A DNA stretch of 64,000 nt from Pelecanus crispus (GCF_030463565.1 NC_134643.1:17807606-17871605), one strand, 5' to 3'. Shown: positions 47,933 to 61,400, counted from the first letter of the stretch. Program-made: numbers and translations. Notes: generated by a model not told the origin, from the sequence alone.

Positions 47933-49290
47933 AAAATCCACAGAATTGCAGAGGTTGGCAAGGACCTCTGGAGATCATAGAATCGTTTAGGTTGGAAAAG
48001 ACCTTTAAGATCATCCAGTCCAACCATTAACCTAACACTACCAAGTCTACCACTGAACCAGTTAAGGGTAGACTAGACTAAACCATGTCCCAAAGTGCCA
48101 CGTCTACCCATTTTTTGAATGCTTCCAGGGATGGTGACTCCATCATGTAGTCCAATGCAGCTGCTCAAAGCGGGGGCAACTAGAGCAGGTTGCCCAGGGC
48201 CGTGTTGTCAGGTTTTGAATATCTCCAAGGATGGAGACTGCACAGCCTGTACTGATGAGATCCCCCTGAGCCTTCTCTTCCCAAGGCTGAACAGCCCCAG
48301 CTCTCTCGGCTTCTCCTCGTGTGACGGATGCTCCAGTCCCCCCTCGCTGGCTCTTCCATAGCTGTGTCGGGAGGTTAACAGCACTCCAGAGACCTCCTCG
48401 ACTGCTTGTGCCTTTCAGTGTTGTCCCTCCAACAGGTATCAGGGTGGCTTAAGTTCTCCATGAGGACCAGGGCCTGCAAACATGAAGCTTCTTCCAGTTG
48501 TCTTTCTTCCTGATCACGCAGTTTGTAGCAGACGCCTACAGCAATGTCACCCACGTAGCTCGCCCCTCTGACCCGAACCCGCGTGCTCTCAGCTGGCTCG
48601 TTGTCCACCCCCAGCCAGGGCTCCGTGCTGTCCTGCGGCTCCCTCACATCCAGGACAACTCCCCCGTCTCCACAGCCCAACCTTGGAGATCCATGGCAGC
48701 AGTGTGAGCTGTCCCACCACATCTTCGTGATCCCAACGCGATCAACCCATGCAGCTGCGCACACACCTCTTAACTCCTCTTGCATGTTCCCTGTGCTGTA
48801 TTTGTAGGCTGTGGGCACTTCAGAGGGGCACCTGGAGAGGCCCGCTTTGTTGTTTTCAAGGTCTCCTGCCTGGATCACCCTGCTGCCTTAGCTTGCCAAC
48901 CCAGTCCACCACTGGGTCTCCCCACGCCCTCCTGGATCCGAGTGCCTGGTGAGCAGCAAAGCTCCCTGGACGCCAGGTTGGGACAGCAGCTGGAGCTTCT
49001 GTCCCCTGTGGCAGGGAGTGTCCCGCTGCTGTCACTCTGCCTGTTCCTCCAGTACAGGGGTGGGTTTGGGCTCCCGAGGCTGCAGGGTTTCAGGGAAGAT
49101 CCAATTAACCTCTCCCTCATCTCCTCTGATGTGGCCCAGGCTGGTGGCCTCCTGCCATGGCTCCTGGTGAATCGGACCCTCCAGCAGCACCCACCTCCCG
49201 CAGGCAAGGAGCCCAGCTCGGCGCGTCCTGGGGGGCTGCGCCCTCCCTCGGGAGCTTGGTCTGAGTTGAGGTCACTCTTCACGTGTCCTC
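47933..49290 (-). mobile_element. Old CR1 LINE with endonuclease region, interrupted by a younger CR1
   Basis: The older copy reads (reversed) agaattgcagaggttggcaa then ggacctctggagatcat at 47933-47976. It resumes at about 48140 with gtagtccaatgcagctgctc after a younger CR1 insertion. The complement of 48375-48878 encodes the start of CR1 ORF2, the APE-type endonuclease domain: MQEELRGVCAAAWVDRVGIT, WVRIRG-like RVRVRG, VGVCYKLRDQ, ALVLMENLSHPDTCW and RHKQSRRSLEC. The RT region is missing: endonuclease sequence adjoins the 3' tail, so there was a large internal deletion. The stretch 48880-49290 may be CR1 sequence upstream of the endonuclease but is uncertain. Confidence 0.82.
47977..48140 (-). 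mobile_element. Younger CR1 3' fragment nested in the older CR1
   Basis: A near-consensus reversed CR1 tail (agaatcgtttaggttggaa, ccattaacctaacactacc, tagactagactaaaccatg, ttccagggatggtgactcc) interrupts the older copy in the same orientation. Its sequence closely resembles the copies at 7322 and 58296, pointing to one active subfamily. Exact edges are uncertain by a few bases. Confidence 0.88.
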
Positions 49291-52200
49291 ATTCTTCAAA
49301 AGAATGCGAGTTACTGGTTTTAAAGTCCTGAAGTTGCTGAGTAGATGCTGTTGTGGTTGCCACCACCTGGAAATGAAACTCAGATCTTTAGAGCTGGTAA
49401 ATGACTGCAGGACCAGTGATACTCCCAGCTGGTAATTTTACTTAGCTTAAAGCTCTGTTTGACACTAGTAGTTTCCAACCATTAACATTTCTCTTGTCTA
49501 ATGAGTCCTTACCTCCTTTTAACTTTCATGTTTCTACCAGACAGTGTTTCCTTTCCTGTGTGCCTCCAAGGATTTAAATGCGCACATTCTTTTGGCTCTA
49601 AAACTCCAAAATTTAGCTATTGTATAGCCACCTGTGACCACACGACTTACTTAAGTGTCCACAAGGTAAGCTCTCGGAGCTGCCTAAAAATGTCTGCTCC
49701 TGGGCCTGCCCAAACGCACCGAAAACACATCAGCTTGGGGACGCTGAGGTACCGAACTCTGCTTGGAGCTCAGGCTGAAGGAACCAAGATCCGTACAACC
49801 GGTTCCCATCCTCCTGGTTTTAAACTCACTTGCTCTTAGACAGTCTTTTGAACCTGGTCCGACAAAGTTTTCTAGGCAAAAACCTACGTGATAAACTTAA
49901 ATAGGCTCTGCAAATACTTTCAGAACAACAAAAAAAAATCCCACAATAATTTTGATAAATTTGCCTTTTTTTTTCTTTTTGCAAGAAAATGTTCACCCTG
50001 CCCTATAGGCTTAGTAGTTACTGATGGTTTTCTGGGTGTGAGCATTACTTCAGTGATGGGTGGAGCTGCTGGGTGGTTTGAGCTCTGCTTTACTGCCTGG
50101 GTCTTTACCAGCGCTGCTGGCTACGAGCACAGCGAGAAAGCACCTAGCTCCAGGGGTGGCTCATTCAATTGGGGGGGGGAGTGGTGGGGTGGTGTTTCCT
50201 GCTGCCCGAATGTGTTTCCTTAAACTTTGAAGAGAAAAGGACTTTTTTCACCCTTCCTCAGCTGTTTTGTTTTGTTTTGTTTTGTTTTTTTAACTTTTTA
50301 TCTCTATCAGGTGAGCTTGCTTTTTATAAATCCCATTGTGAGGACAGATTCTCCCAGTGCCTTATCCCTGGCAGGGCTTTGCCGCTGGGTTGCTGGTACG
50401 ATGCTGCCCAGGGTGCTCGCTTGGCTAAGGCAGCATCAGTACAGAAGTCATGAATAGCTTTTAACATCGTTACAGTGAATTTAGGAGTTCTGGCAACGAA
50501 AGCCCAGGTTTGCCGAGAGCCGCTGAGCCATAGCAGAGTGCCTCGTAGCAGGAAAGTTTAGCTAATGCTGCTTGTAGTGTAGGTGGCATGGCGTGCAACG
50601 AGTGTCTGCTACAGCTCCCGTAGGATGGGGGCTTTTTAACAAATGCTGCACTTCCTTCTTTAAGCATCCTTAAAATTGGCTACAGCAGCAATCCAGGATG
50701 GCTAACGCAGAACATTCATAAGCTAACATACTGCTCTTCAGTGGAAACCTCTCTAGCAATTGTCTCAATTCATTTTTGAGGCTCGGGGACTTTGATGTTA
50801 TCATCAGAGCTGAACCTCATGGTTCTACTGAAGAAACCTCATCTGAGGAAGAGGTGTTTGGTTAGTAGAGTCATTGTCTGAGAAGGATGGAGGCTTCTTC
50901 TTGGCTTCAGTGCGGCTCAGAATCTTGCCGTGATGATGAGCAACGACCTCGGACATGATTAAACAATTGCTGCTATTTCTCCCGGTGAATCTCACCGTGC
51001 CGCTGGGAGCTAGGAATTAGTAGGCATTTGTGAAATTCAAACTGCAAATAGCTTCTTGCATGGGATGCTTTACAACAGGTTGCACGCATCTAGCAACATG
51101 AAGCTTGCGTGTTTAAAACAGCATTTCCAAATAGCTTGTACTGTTCAGAGGGGGTGATACATTTCTGTTTCCATCCCTCGTGTTTCTCCTGGGTAAGGGT
51201 CTTATCTACTGACCTCCTGCGTGAGATCCTTCCTCCTCTCATACGTAGGGTCTCTGGCAAGGGGATTTTTATTCTGTCCTGCACAGGGACACAGCTTCTC
51301 AGGGGAGTCTGGCAGAGCAAGAGGCACATTTCTACCGCTGGATCCAGCTGTTGCATGCAAGACGAGCAGCACCATCACCGTTTCTGACTGCGTTTGTAAA
51401 GGGGTCGGTGGCCTCAGTCACGCCAGTCCTGCCCAGCCCTGCAGTAGCGTTGAGTGGAGAGCGGTGCCTGAATCCCATGCTCCAGCCTGCCCCGAGGCTT
51501 GCAGCCCAGCCCAGTCCATGGCGAAATGGTTGTGAAAATGCCCAGGGGCACAGCGGTAATAGCTTGGGAACAGGGAAGTACAAGGGCGAGGTGAGAGCGG
51601 AGGTCGGTGCCTGTGGTCGGGCAGCCGTGCTCCCCGGGGCCGTCACTGGCACCAGCTCTCGCGCAGCCTTTGGCAAGGCGGCAATTTGGCCAAGGCTTGG
51701 CTTGAAGTGGGTAAGAGCAGTTTGCCCGGCGAGTCAGAGCTTTCTTTTTTTTTCTCTACTGCAGAAGATTAGCAGCGACAGGCTTTTTAAAATTCATTGG
51801 CTTTTCACTTTTTCGTCATTTTTCTCCCACTTTGGGCAACAAATTGCAAGCAGGTGATTTCATGTTCAAGTTGTCATTAGGCTTTTCAGGTCTTGAAATA
51901 TTTGGTTTCAAAGACCCAAGCGAATAACTATTTAAAAAAAGGACTTTCCCTTCCAAAGCAGAGAACATTGTAAGATTTGGATCATGTAACTGCAAAACCA
52001 CAACTCGTGTGAGCTAAAGGCTGGGACTGAATTGAAATCTCTGTTGTACCCTGTGAGTATGTTTGAAACCTGTGTTGCTGAGTGTATAATGGCTGAAAAA
52101 TTGCACTCCCAAGTGCAGTTTTATTCCAAAAGTGCTTGTGTAAAACACATCTTAATTGCTCTCTTGGTTTCATTCCTTCTTGGCAGTGTTCCTGCCCCTG

Positions 52201-55200
52201 GTCCTGCAGAGCTGGAGGACGGGGCTGTCCCCCATGCAAGGAGAGCAGGGCTGCCCTCCGATTGTGTTTCCACCCGGATAGCTTCTTTGGAGAGGTGAGA
52301 TGTCGCGCAGGCGTTGTGAAGGGCTTCACTCACACTGCGGCAGCTCAGTATTTATGGTCCGGCAGTAAAAGCATTGGCTCTTAGTGCTCGCGTTGCCTTG
52401 TGGGACTGAAAGAAGCTTTCATCCTGCCGCTTCAAAATTAAGTGTTCACGTGCTTTGTCTCTTTAGCTGCAAACCATGGGGAACAAAGCTGACATGCTGT
52501 CTTTAAGAAGGTTTTTTTTTTTTTCTTTTTAGAATAGATCTATCTTTTTAGCATACTTATAAGGAAAAAAGAATAATTTTTGGACAAAACATTTAAGTTT
52601 GTGCACATCTATCTCACAATTCAGCCCCTGTGGACAAGGCTGAGCCCTCCCTGGGAGGTGACTGCGTCACCTGTGCTGACTGCCCCCCCGCCCCGGGTAA
52701 TGGGATGGGACTGGTGTGAAGATTCACAGCGCAGCCTCCGCTGCCTGGATTTCAGGGTTGTGCTGTTTCGGAGTTAAGGATACAACTTCCCCTTTATTCC
52801 TAAACCAGAATTTTCAAATCTCTCTTTGTCCAAAAAAACCCCTTTCAGCTTGGAGACTTCAGCCCAGGAGGGTCTCTGCTGTGCCTTCCTTGCATGGGAA
52901 GGTGTTGGGCTCTGCAGCCAGGGACGGCAGAATGAGGGGCAGAGGGATCGCTGTGCCACCGACCAGCCTCGGAGTCAGGCCATGGAAGCATGCAGCACCG
53001 CCGGCTCTGCAGCGATGCCTTCTGCAAGCTGGATCCCCTTGAGAAGAGGGAGCACGTAATATGGAGGGTGCAGAGCAAAGTGAGTCTCCTCATTGCTCTC
53101 CATGAGCACATGACTCCCTTATCAGTCACATTTATGGTACTGTCCAAAAAAATAAAAGGCTGCAGTTTCACCGCAGCTGTAAGCCAGTCTCAGTGGGAAC
53201 TGCCACAAGAGATGAAGCCCTTCAATCTCCTGCCCACTGGTCCTGATACTAATGAGTGTTTCGTCAGCTTCTCCGGAGGTCTGGTGAGCTGGAAGCCAGG
53301 AAGAAGGCAAGTCGCTGTTCATGGGAAGGGGGCAAATGTGAGAAGCTGATGTGGAGTGAGGCTGTGGTGAAAACAGTGTGTGTGGGCTGGGGAGGCTGGA
53401 GCCAACTGAGCTGTCAGCTACTACCAAGGCCAAAAACCCCCAAACCCAAACAGGTAAGCAAATGAAAAAGATTTGTTTTCCCTTGCAGGAAACAGGGAGA
53501 AAAAGGAACGAGGGGATAGGTACTGGCCTTCTGGCCTGGAAAACTGGGGTGTTATGAGCATCGTGGTAGCACACACAGTTGGGACATGATGGTGACAGTA
53601 GGTGAAGAGGATGTTCCACTGATGAGGACCCTTTATGATTAGTTTATGATTAGCATTTTAAAAATGCTTCCTCTGCATTTTTATGTATTTACATGCTGTA
53701 ATGAATTAAGCACAATGAAATTGTCCATCGTAAATGCGATAAGCACCCCAACGTGGCACGCTGGGGTGACGCGGCGAAGCGGCGTGCCGTTTCCAGCTTC
53801 AGCACCAGGAGGCACCAGGACACCACGTTCATTCCTCCCAGCCATGCATGACATCCTTGGGAGGTGGTGGCTATAGGAAGAGCAATTAACGCATCCATAA
53901 CTGCGAAGTTTTACCCTTTTCTTTTAGATTTTTTGCTGAGCCAATACATTGGAAGAATTGTCACTCGGTGGGTTTGCTCAAGGCAGGGACAGAGCCGCGC
54001 TGTCATTTCAGCTCACCGATGAGCCGGCTGAGAAGCAGCAGCTTTTTAGAGCCTAACTTCCATTGGGGCTGGGCAGCGCTCATGGGGTGAATCAGGCCAG
54101 TGACAGCCCTGGCAGCTGGGCAAACACACACTTTTTATTTAGAGTTCAGGTCCTGCCTGGCCCCCATCCCCTGCAACGTGCTGTGCTGGTCATTTGCTTT
54201 CATGGTCTCTCTTAAACTTCATCTAGCTCTTGATGGCTGGAGGTAAAAAGGAGATTTTTTTTTTTTTGAACTAGCACCAGATTCTTACATGTACTGGGTG
54301 TGTGAGGGGTCTGATGAACACTAACTTGTGGATTTGGTTTGCTGGATCTCTAGGAATTTTTTGTTTTCTAAGATGTCTTGCATTTTACTAAATGTAGAGC
54401 ATCAGCTAGAGAAACTTGAGAATGGAAAAAGTTAATTGACACCTCATTCTGTGCAATTTTACAGCATATAGTGTGATTTCTTCAATACTAAAGAGCCTCA
54501 GACTCATTCTGAATGTTTTAAGGTCCTAGATACAATGGAATACATGGAGAGATTCCCCTTAATCAGGCTCCACCTGGAGAAATGAAATTTTCCCAGGGGA
54601 CTGCCCCGCTCCGGACTTTGATAATTCAGTGGCACCATTCCCATTCAGTACCACCATCTTTTGAGGATGCTTCCAGGAAAACACCAGCCTTGTAATTACA
54701 GCACATCAGTTCCTGTGGGGAAAAGCAACAGGAGACCTACTTCCAGCAAGAAGTTTCATCAAGAGAAAAGTGACCCAATGGCTCCATCCTGGATTTCTCC
54801 AGTAACGCTGTGGAGGCTCACGATGGGAATTCCTCCGGCGCTTTGCGTTCCTGCAGGGCTCCTGGGTTTGTGTCTCTGGGGTTGCAATGAGCTGGACGTA
54901 CTCTGCAAGCAGTGCCGGTGGTAGCTGTTACCCAGCAGTTCTGGCTGGCGGATGGGCCATCTGGGCTGTCCTGCCAAACTTTGTGTTGGACTCTTGGACA
55001 AATGGCAAATTCGTCTTTTCCTTCTTTTGCTCTGAGAAAGCCCTGAGGTAGGAAAGAGGAGACTCAGAGATATGTAGCATGGACTTGGTGGGAGCCAGCT
55101 GCTTCATCCCTCTGTGCATTTAGTTCTCTTCCAATTTTAATGAAACTTGGTCAGAACAGAGACGAGAAGTTCACCCATGTCCTCTGGAGCAGAGGAGACG

Positions 55201-57003
55201 CCCCGTGTGCCTGTGTGGGGCAGGTGCTGTAGAGATTCCCTCTCTCTGTCTCCCAGTCTGCTGCTTTCTCCAGGGCTGCTGAATGCCAGCACAGCAGGAA
55301 AATCCTGGGCTGTGCCCACTGCTCACTGCAACGCGGGAGGAGTTAGAACCAGCAATGCAACATTGCTTCCCTTATTTGAAGGACTTCAGGGAAGCTGGCG
55401 TGTAAAAAAAGGCTGAGGAGTAGCACCGATCTCTTTGGCAATTTGTACGTCCCAAAGGCTGCGGGCGCAGCCCTGCTGCAAGTCCTGCCTGATGGCAAAG
55501 CAAACGCAGCCCGTCCGGTATGGCTTCGTTATGCTGGGCGAGGCTTTGTATAAAATTATAAACATCAAAAAAGGATGGACCAAAACCATCAAAAAAGGAT
55601 GGATTAGAAACATAAAAAGGACTGGTATACAAAATGAGGTAACTAGATATGATGCATCTGGTGGATTTAAGATCAGTGCTGGCTTAAAGGTAGTTTTTAT
55701 TTTAACCTAGTTACTTAAGGTGGGTTTTTCTACTGTTCACACATTTTTCTCTATCGCTCCTCTCTGGGAGCACATGAAGGCCTCTACAGGTTGTATCACA
55801 CCGACCAGCTCCATGGCAGAGGAAATCTGTTAGCAAATTTGCTGTATGTAGTAAAACTGTGCGATATTACAAGTTTGAAAGTTTTCGGGCATGGCTTTTA
55901 AAATGAAGATCACTTTATTTACTGTTAGTATGCAACACTGTTGTAATACCTATAGAAATGAATCATAGTAGCCTACACTGGTTTTGATTACTAAAGAAGG
56001 TGTTTTATGGTATGAGATTTTTACACTGAGCTAGTTTTACACCTAACTTTTAGGGTGAAGGAGATAGCATAAGAAAAATCTCGGTGAACTGATTAGTAGC
56101 CAGGTGTTGAACCTTATTTAAGCCACACGGCCATTTCATGGAGCAGAGACTGTCCTCATCTGGCGTGTCTCCTCTGCCCTGCCCTACAACAGCAGTGCTT
56201 GAATTACAGAAAAAGTGGGAGAATTCGCTACCGAGAGGAGAGGATTCGAGCCTGATGGCTTTTAAGGTGGCTCCCTGCAAGTTACCTCCTTTCTGAATGC
56301 AGAGGCTGAGCGTCACTGACGGATCAGAAGGAACATGTAAATACTCTCTAAGCACAAAAGGTTGATCCTGGGAATCAGAGCAGGCAACTCTGCTCGTGTG
56401 CTGCTTGTCGCAACTATCTAACCCCTTAATTGCAATGGGCATCAGCCGTAACGCATCTCCGTAGCTAACAATGCCATACTGAGCACCTGCCATCAAAATC
56501 CAGCCCAGTGGAGGCAACGCTCCTCGCCAGTTAGAGAGAGGCGGGTTTAACATGGATGGAGCTTGCAGCAAATCCCGAGGGATGCATGGCATGTATCCGC
56601 ATCGCCCGCGGAGGCAAGCTAAATGCTCTGCGAGAAACAGGAGTGCTCCGCTGGCTGCTCCAGCGAGAGGAGCCAGCATCGACAGAAACCTCTTTGGGGG
56701 TCACCTTGTTAGCAATGGTGCTGGCTCTGCTGCAGAGCGCTGCCCACAGGGAAGCTGTGCATGGGGCAGATGGCTACGTGGGAGGCTGGCAAGTCACTCG
56801 AGTGAGTGAGAAAGAAAATATACAAGCTGCTTTTGGTTTGTGCTTGGCAGAACCTGGAGGAGATCAGCCAGGAAAGTGTTTTGCCTTGGACAACGTGGTG
56901 GAGAAGAGCCATGTGTCAGGCGTGCTTGGGTGGCATGGCAGCTCGGTCCCTCCTGACCACCCGCTCGCTCCCATTAGTTTGGCCATTTCGTGCCACTGGA
57001 ACG
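49291..57003. other. Large intergenic stretch, no gene recognised
   Basis: GC content is higher than in the left half of the window. Many medium-length frames occur on both strands but none shows a recognisable domain, splice context or codon pattern. Visible low-complexity features are a (GTTTT)n tract at 50263-50290 and three 24-bp tandem units at 55563-55634. Long non-coding transcripts or distal enhancers are possible but not shown. Confidence 0.45.
55563..55634 (+). repeat. Three 24-bp tandem units
   Basis: Units start at 55563, 55587 and 55611, each beginning cat(c)aaaaa-ggatgg-like; the first two share 18 of their first 18 bases and the third is more diverged. A 24-bp period keeps any reading frame open, so a 91-codon frame across it shows an apparent 8-residue repeat (IKKGWTKT, IKKGWIRN, IKRTGIQN). 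This is likely a minisatellite effect rather than a protein. Confidence 0.8.
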
Positions 57004-57066
57004 AACCCTAACCCTAACCCTAACCCTAACCCTAACCCTAACCCTAACCCTAACCCTAACCCTAAC
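57004..57066 (+). repeat. Interstitial telomeric repeat (CCCTAA)n
   Basis: Sixty-three bases of uninterrupted CCCTAA (about 10.5 units, C-rich strand on plus), then a degenerate unit (ccgtaatcc). This is the vertebrate telomere repeat, located between normal unique sequence on both sides. Confidence 0.98.
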
Positions 57067-58262
57067 CGTAATCCAGCAGGGCTTTTCCCTGACCCTTTCC
57101 ATCCCTGAAACCTGTTCCCTGTGCAGCTGGAAGTGAAGGAGTTAACCATTCTAGGCTTTCTCATTTGTTTTATCCAGAAAATTGAATCATGTAATAAAAC
57201 GTACCGATTTTTCTCAAAGTCAACGCCTGATTTACTGCTTCACCTGGAAACTTGTTCACTTCGCTGGCTCCCAACCACAGCTGCTGCTGTTTTGTGCTGG
57301 ATTCAGCGGGATGTTCCTAAGATGAAGGGACCGCTTGGAATGGATCCAGGTGAAAGGGATATTTATTTCCTTTAAAACCAGGTATTCTTTCCCCTGTTAA
57401 AACACACACTGGCCTTTTGGGATCTGTTTTTATAACTAATGACATTACTGCTGTAGGTTCTTTTTTTTTTTTTTTTTTAAATCTGATGAACATACACTAG
57501 AAATGCAGCTGTTTTGATTGAAGAGCGCTCTTATCTCTTTGTACCTTCAGGGTGCTCACTCCAGCACAGCTATTTTATCATGGGTGGCTTGCCATGTGCC
57601 ATAAATGTGATTTTTTTTTTTTTCTTCTTTCTGACTAATCGTATCATTGCAGAACCTGCCTGTTTGCCTTTCCGCTGCAAACCCTCCAGTGGGCTTTGGC
57701 GAGCGCTTGCTAGCACTGGGAGTTTTGCTGCTGCTGAGTGATTTTTCCAGCAGCGCCCAGCAGCTCGGTGCAGGAGCCGTGGGCTGCGGAGGATTGCCGT
57801 CCCCGTGGGAGCCCAGCTGGCACCTGCCTCCTCTGGCCGATGCTCTGCCTGGCCGTGGCCGATCTAGAGCGTCGCACGTGGAGCTTGTCTCACCGCTGTA
57901 TTTTGCTCACCCTTTTACTCCTGTCACAGCTGTGCAGCGCCAGCAGGGTCCGGGGGGGCCCCCGTGGCTGCGTGGGTGAGCGCTGGCGTGGGCTCTCCCC
58001 GCTGGTGCTTTCTTCCCTTGCCCCACCAGTCACGTCCATCGCTTGCCCACACAGAGGGAAAAGCAGCTGGGAAGCATCTGCTTGCAGGAGTTTTGGGGGG
58101 AGAACTGTTCCTTCCTCTGCTTCTTCCCCAGCAGAGTGGGCGCTGGAATCACTCGTACTTTATAAACACTTTCACTGCACTTAAAAAACATCACACGCAG
58201 GGCCCCACTGCCTCAGTTGCCCTGTTTATACATGCGCAGGACTTCACATGCTCATTATTTTT
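57067..58262. other. Intergenic, no gene recognised
   Basis: No conserved frame or repeat recognised. It includes poly(T) tracts near 57461-57478 and 57611-57623 and a GC-rich stretch at 57.7-58.1 kb without a visible promoter or exon. Confidence 0.4.
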
Positions 58263-58264
58263 TA

Positions 58265-58294
<30 letters not shown>
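58263..58294 (+). repeat. (TA)n microsatellite at the CR1 5' edge
   Basis: About 13 TA units, directly adjoining the truncated 5' end of the next CR1 fragment. Confidence 0.9.
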
Positions 58295-58295
<1 letters not shown>

Positions 58296-58431
58296 TAGTC
58301 TAGTCTACCCTTGATTTTAGTCCAGTCTACCCTTGATTGGCTTAGAGTAGACTTGGTAGTGTAGGTTAATGGTTGGACTGGATGATCTTAAAGGTCTTTT
58401 CCAACCTAAACGATTCTATGATTCTATGATT
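58295..58431 (+). mobile_element. Young CR1 3' fragment
   Basis: Plus-orientation CR1 tail ending in intact octamers: tagtctagtctacccttga, ggttaatggttggactggat, aaaggtcttttccaacct, attctatgattctatgatt. A phrase (tagtctacccttga / cagtctacccttga) is duplicated near its 5' end. Near-consensus, so relatively recent. Confidence 0.93.
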
Positions 58432-61400
58432 AGCTCGTGCATATGAATATCTAACAGAAGCACAGACCCAACCCTCTGCTCTTCACTTGGCAAGTCTTAA
58501 CATGCGAACAAGACCATTCAAGGTGGACTTCCAAAGAGCTGCTGTCAAATGACCAAAAGGAAGAGGTTTTCCTACATGTTAGCCCAAGGGGTCGGTGTTT
58601 TTATATTTGCGGGGGGCAGGGGGAACCAACCCATAAGAAACTAATACTGGAAATGACCCAGCTGGATGCACTGCAACTATTTTAATGAAAGAGAGCGGCA
58701 GCACCTGGAAAGCTGGAGCTTTGGGTTCGTTTCTGTTTTGTGAGTGGATCTGACGTCAAATGATGGCTTTGCGAAGGTCAGGACGGGCTCCGGAAGCCTC
58801 AGGCCATGCTGGGCAGGGGACAGTCCCACGTTTCGGCCGAGGACGGCCCTGGGACACACGGTAGCTGTCAGAGAGACCGGGCACCTCTCAGCGTAGGCAC
58901 ACACGTAGGCTCTCCATACGGGGCGGCTCGGCCCTGCTCCACCTCTGCGGTGCCTCCTGGGCCAGGGCAGAGGCTGGGGCCTCACAGCCGCCTCGGCTGC
59001 CTTCACCAAGCACCGGTTCAGAGAGACATCGGTCTGGGCCTCCCTTCAGATACAGGAATATGCTCAGAGTGTGTAATATCTCAGTTTGAGGGCGTGGATC
59101 CCCTGTTCACAGTGGTCTTTGAGCAGAGGGATGGCAGCCACAGATGTCTGACCAAGACAGAAGGGGAGACACCGGCCCAGTACAGAGCTCCAGGGGGCTC
59201 CTGGAGGCACTTACAAATACTTTCAAGTATTTAGAAGACGACAATAGTGAGTTAACACGGTCTCTTTGCAACACACATGTCAGATTAATCTAATTTTCTT
59301 CTTTAATACGGTGCCTGGCACGGTGGGTAAAGGAGCAGCAGCAGATGGGACACGTCTTCAGTAAATGGTTTGATACTGTCCCACGCTGTATTCTCATATG
59401 CAAAACCCAGTCAGTGCGGGCCGATGTTAATTGACGTGAGAGGTAGGTGCAAAACTTGCTTGGCAAGAAGGGAAGTTTTACAAGAGCCCTCTTGGGCTTA
59501 GTTTTATTTGGCATTTTCATTCCTGGTTTGAATGATGAAATAAAAGGCAGCTTGCAAAGGCTGCAGATGCTGCCAAAGGAGCCCAGGCATCCTCATGGAC
59601 AGGACTAAAATCCAAAAGGAATACGAGAAACTGGAGAATGGATCTAAAAATCAAGAGACTAAAATGGAAAATGAGTCCAGTGCAAGCTGCCACTTACAGG
59701 GAGGAATAGTGAGCTGCCAACATGCAAACAGGCGCATAAAGGCAAGGCAGAAGCTCTGCAGAAGAGGCTGTGGGGCCCAAACGCATCCCAGACTGGCCCT
59801 GGCACTGCAGGTGAACTTGGTGTGGACGATGACATCTCACCAGGGCTGCTAGGGGATCTCCTTTCTGCAACCCCCTCCAGACCTTCTGCAGGAGCACCCT
59901 CTGCAGCTGAGCGAGCCGTGCATCTAAGCATGACATCAGGATATGGACCAACTAACTCGCCATGCCAGGAGGGGCTATTACAGACTGTTCACAGAGGTAC
60001 TGGTGTCGCCGTTTAGATTTTTTAAGAACATTAGACAAATCCCCAAGTATCCTGGGTTGTTGGAGCGGCTGGGCTATGCTATCATTTAAGTTACTCCTGC
60101 CTTACTGTGCCATGATGCTGCCACCAGTCCATCTCTTCCGGAGTCTTTTTTCTTACAATTTGCTTAGGCCAAATGTCATTGTAAAGATTAGGACAGGAAA
60201 AAGGAATTAAATGGAAGTTTTGGTTTGGGTTTTTTTTTTTTTGTTGTTGTTGTTGGTTTATTTTGTTTGTTGGTAGGTGTACCACTTGCATTTTGTGGGC
60301 TGCTCTGGTCTCTTCTCTCCCTCTCCTATCTCCAGAAAGGCTACAGTAGACCTGGGAAAGAGTTGAAGAAGGGCAGGAAGGAAGGCTAAAAGGTACAGCA
60401 GCGCTCCTGCGCAAGGAACAATTACAGAGATCCGAGCTGTTCAGGCGGAAAGAGACAACCCAAGTGCTCTAGGATGGAGCCTGTCTTCCTCTTTGACCTG
60501 GAGAAGGTGACCGATGAAAAATTGCTCACCACCTCTCGTGGTGCAGGAGGCAAAGGTGTCCATCACAGGGAACAGGGGTGAAGCTGAAAATGAGTAAGAA
60601 CTTTTTCTTGCTGCTTGTGACTCAATCAGGCAACCCACTGCATACCAGAAGTTTATGTGGGTCTAAAACACAACAGGACTCGTTATTTGAGGAAAAAAAC
60701 TGGGCTGCTGGAGACAAGCACAACCCCTCCTGCTGGGGAGCCTGGAGCTGCAGCGTGCTGGGGGCTGTGGACCCTGCTGGGGCCACCTCGCCGTGTGACG
60801 TATGGCTGATAATCCTCTTTTCCTAAACATCTGCTGTTGGCCGTTACTGGAGACAGGATCATGGGCTGGTCTGTGCCGTATCTACCCTGCTTATGTGAAA
60901 GCCTGAGGCTTATTTCTGCTTTTCCACAGTAAAGTGAACTAATACCTGAGAACGAACTCAAGTATTAGTGTTCCACCAAAAACTGAACTTGTACAATAAA
61001 ATTTAGAACAGATTCCCTTTGGGCTAATTGCTTGGGTTTGTTTAATGGCAAGTTTTGGCAGAGCTGTTTGCAAGTTGAAGATCCTGTCTTTGATTTTGCC
61101 CCTATATCATGACAATAATCAGGCTTTCTCCCCCTGACTTCACACCCTCCCAGTTCATTGCCTAATGTTTAGAAACATTTATGGAAAAGCTGGCCAGATG
61201 ATACTGAGAAATACTTTTATTTCCAGAAAGCTGGCAGACATGTGCAGGTCACTGCTGTGCCTCATGAGACGCGTGAATGAAGACTTGCACAACAGCCTGA
61301 GAAGTACAGAGTGAGCAAGACCACTGCCCGGCCTCAGTTGGCTTGAGAAAGCCAAGAACGTAGCCAAGAAAGTCCAAAAAGGTCCTTCTCATTGCAGGCT

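Noticed and set aside
48375-48878. A 167-codon minus-strand frame
   Set aside because: It is the CR1 ORF2 endonuclease region with substitutions and no RT downstream; a repeat fragment, not a host gene.
56806-57164. Frames with (NP)n or (GL)n dipeptide runs
   Set aside because: These are translations of the telomeric repeat at 57004-57066.
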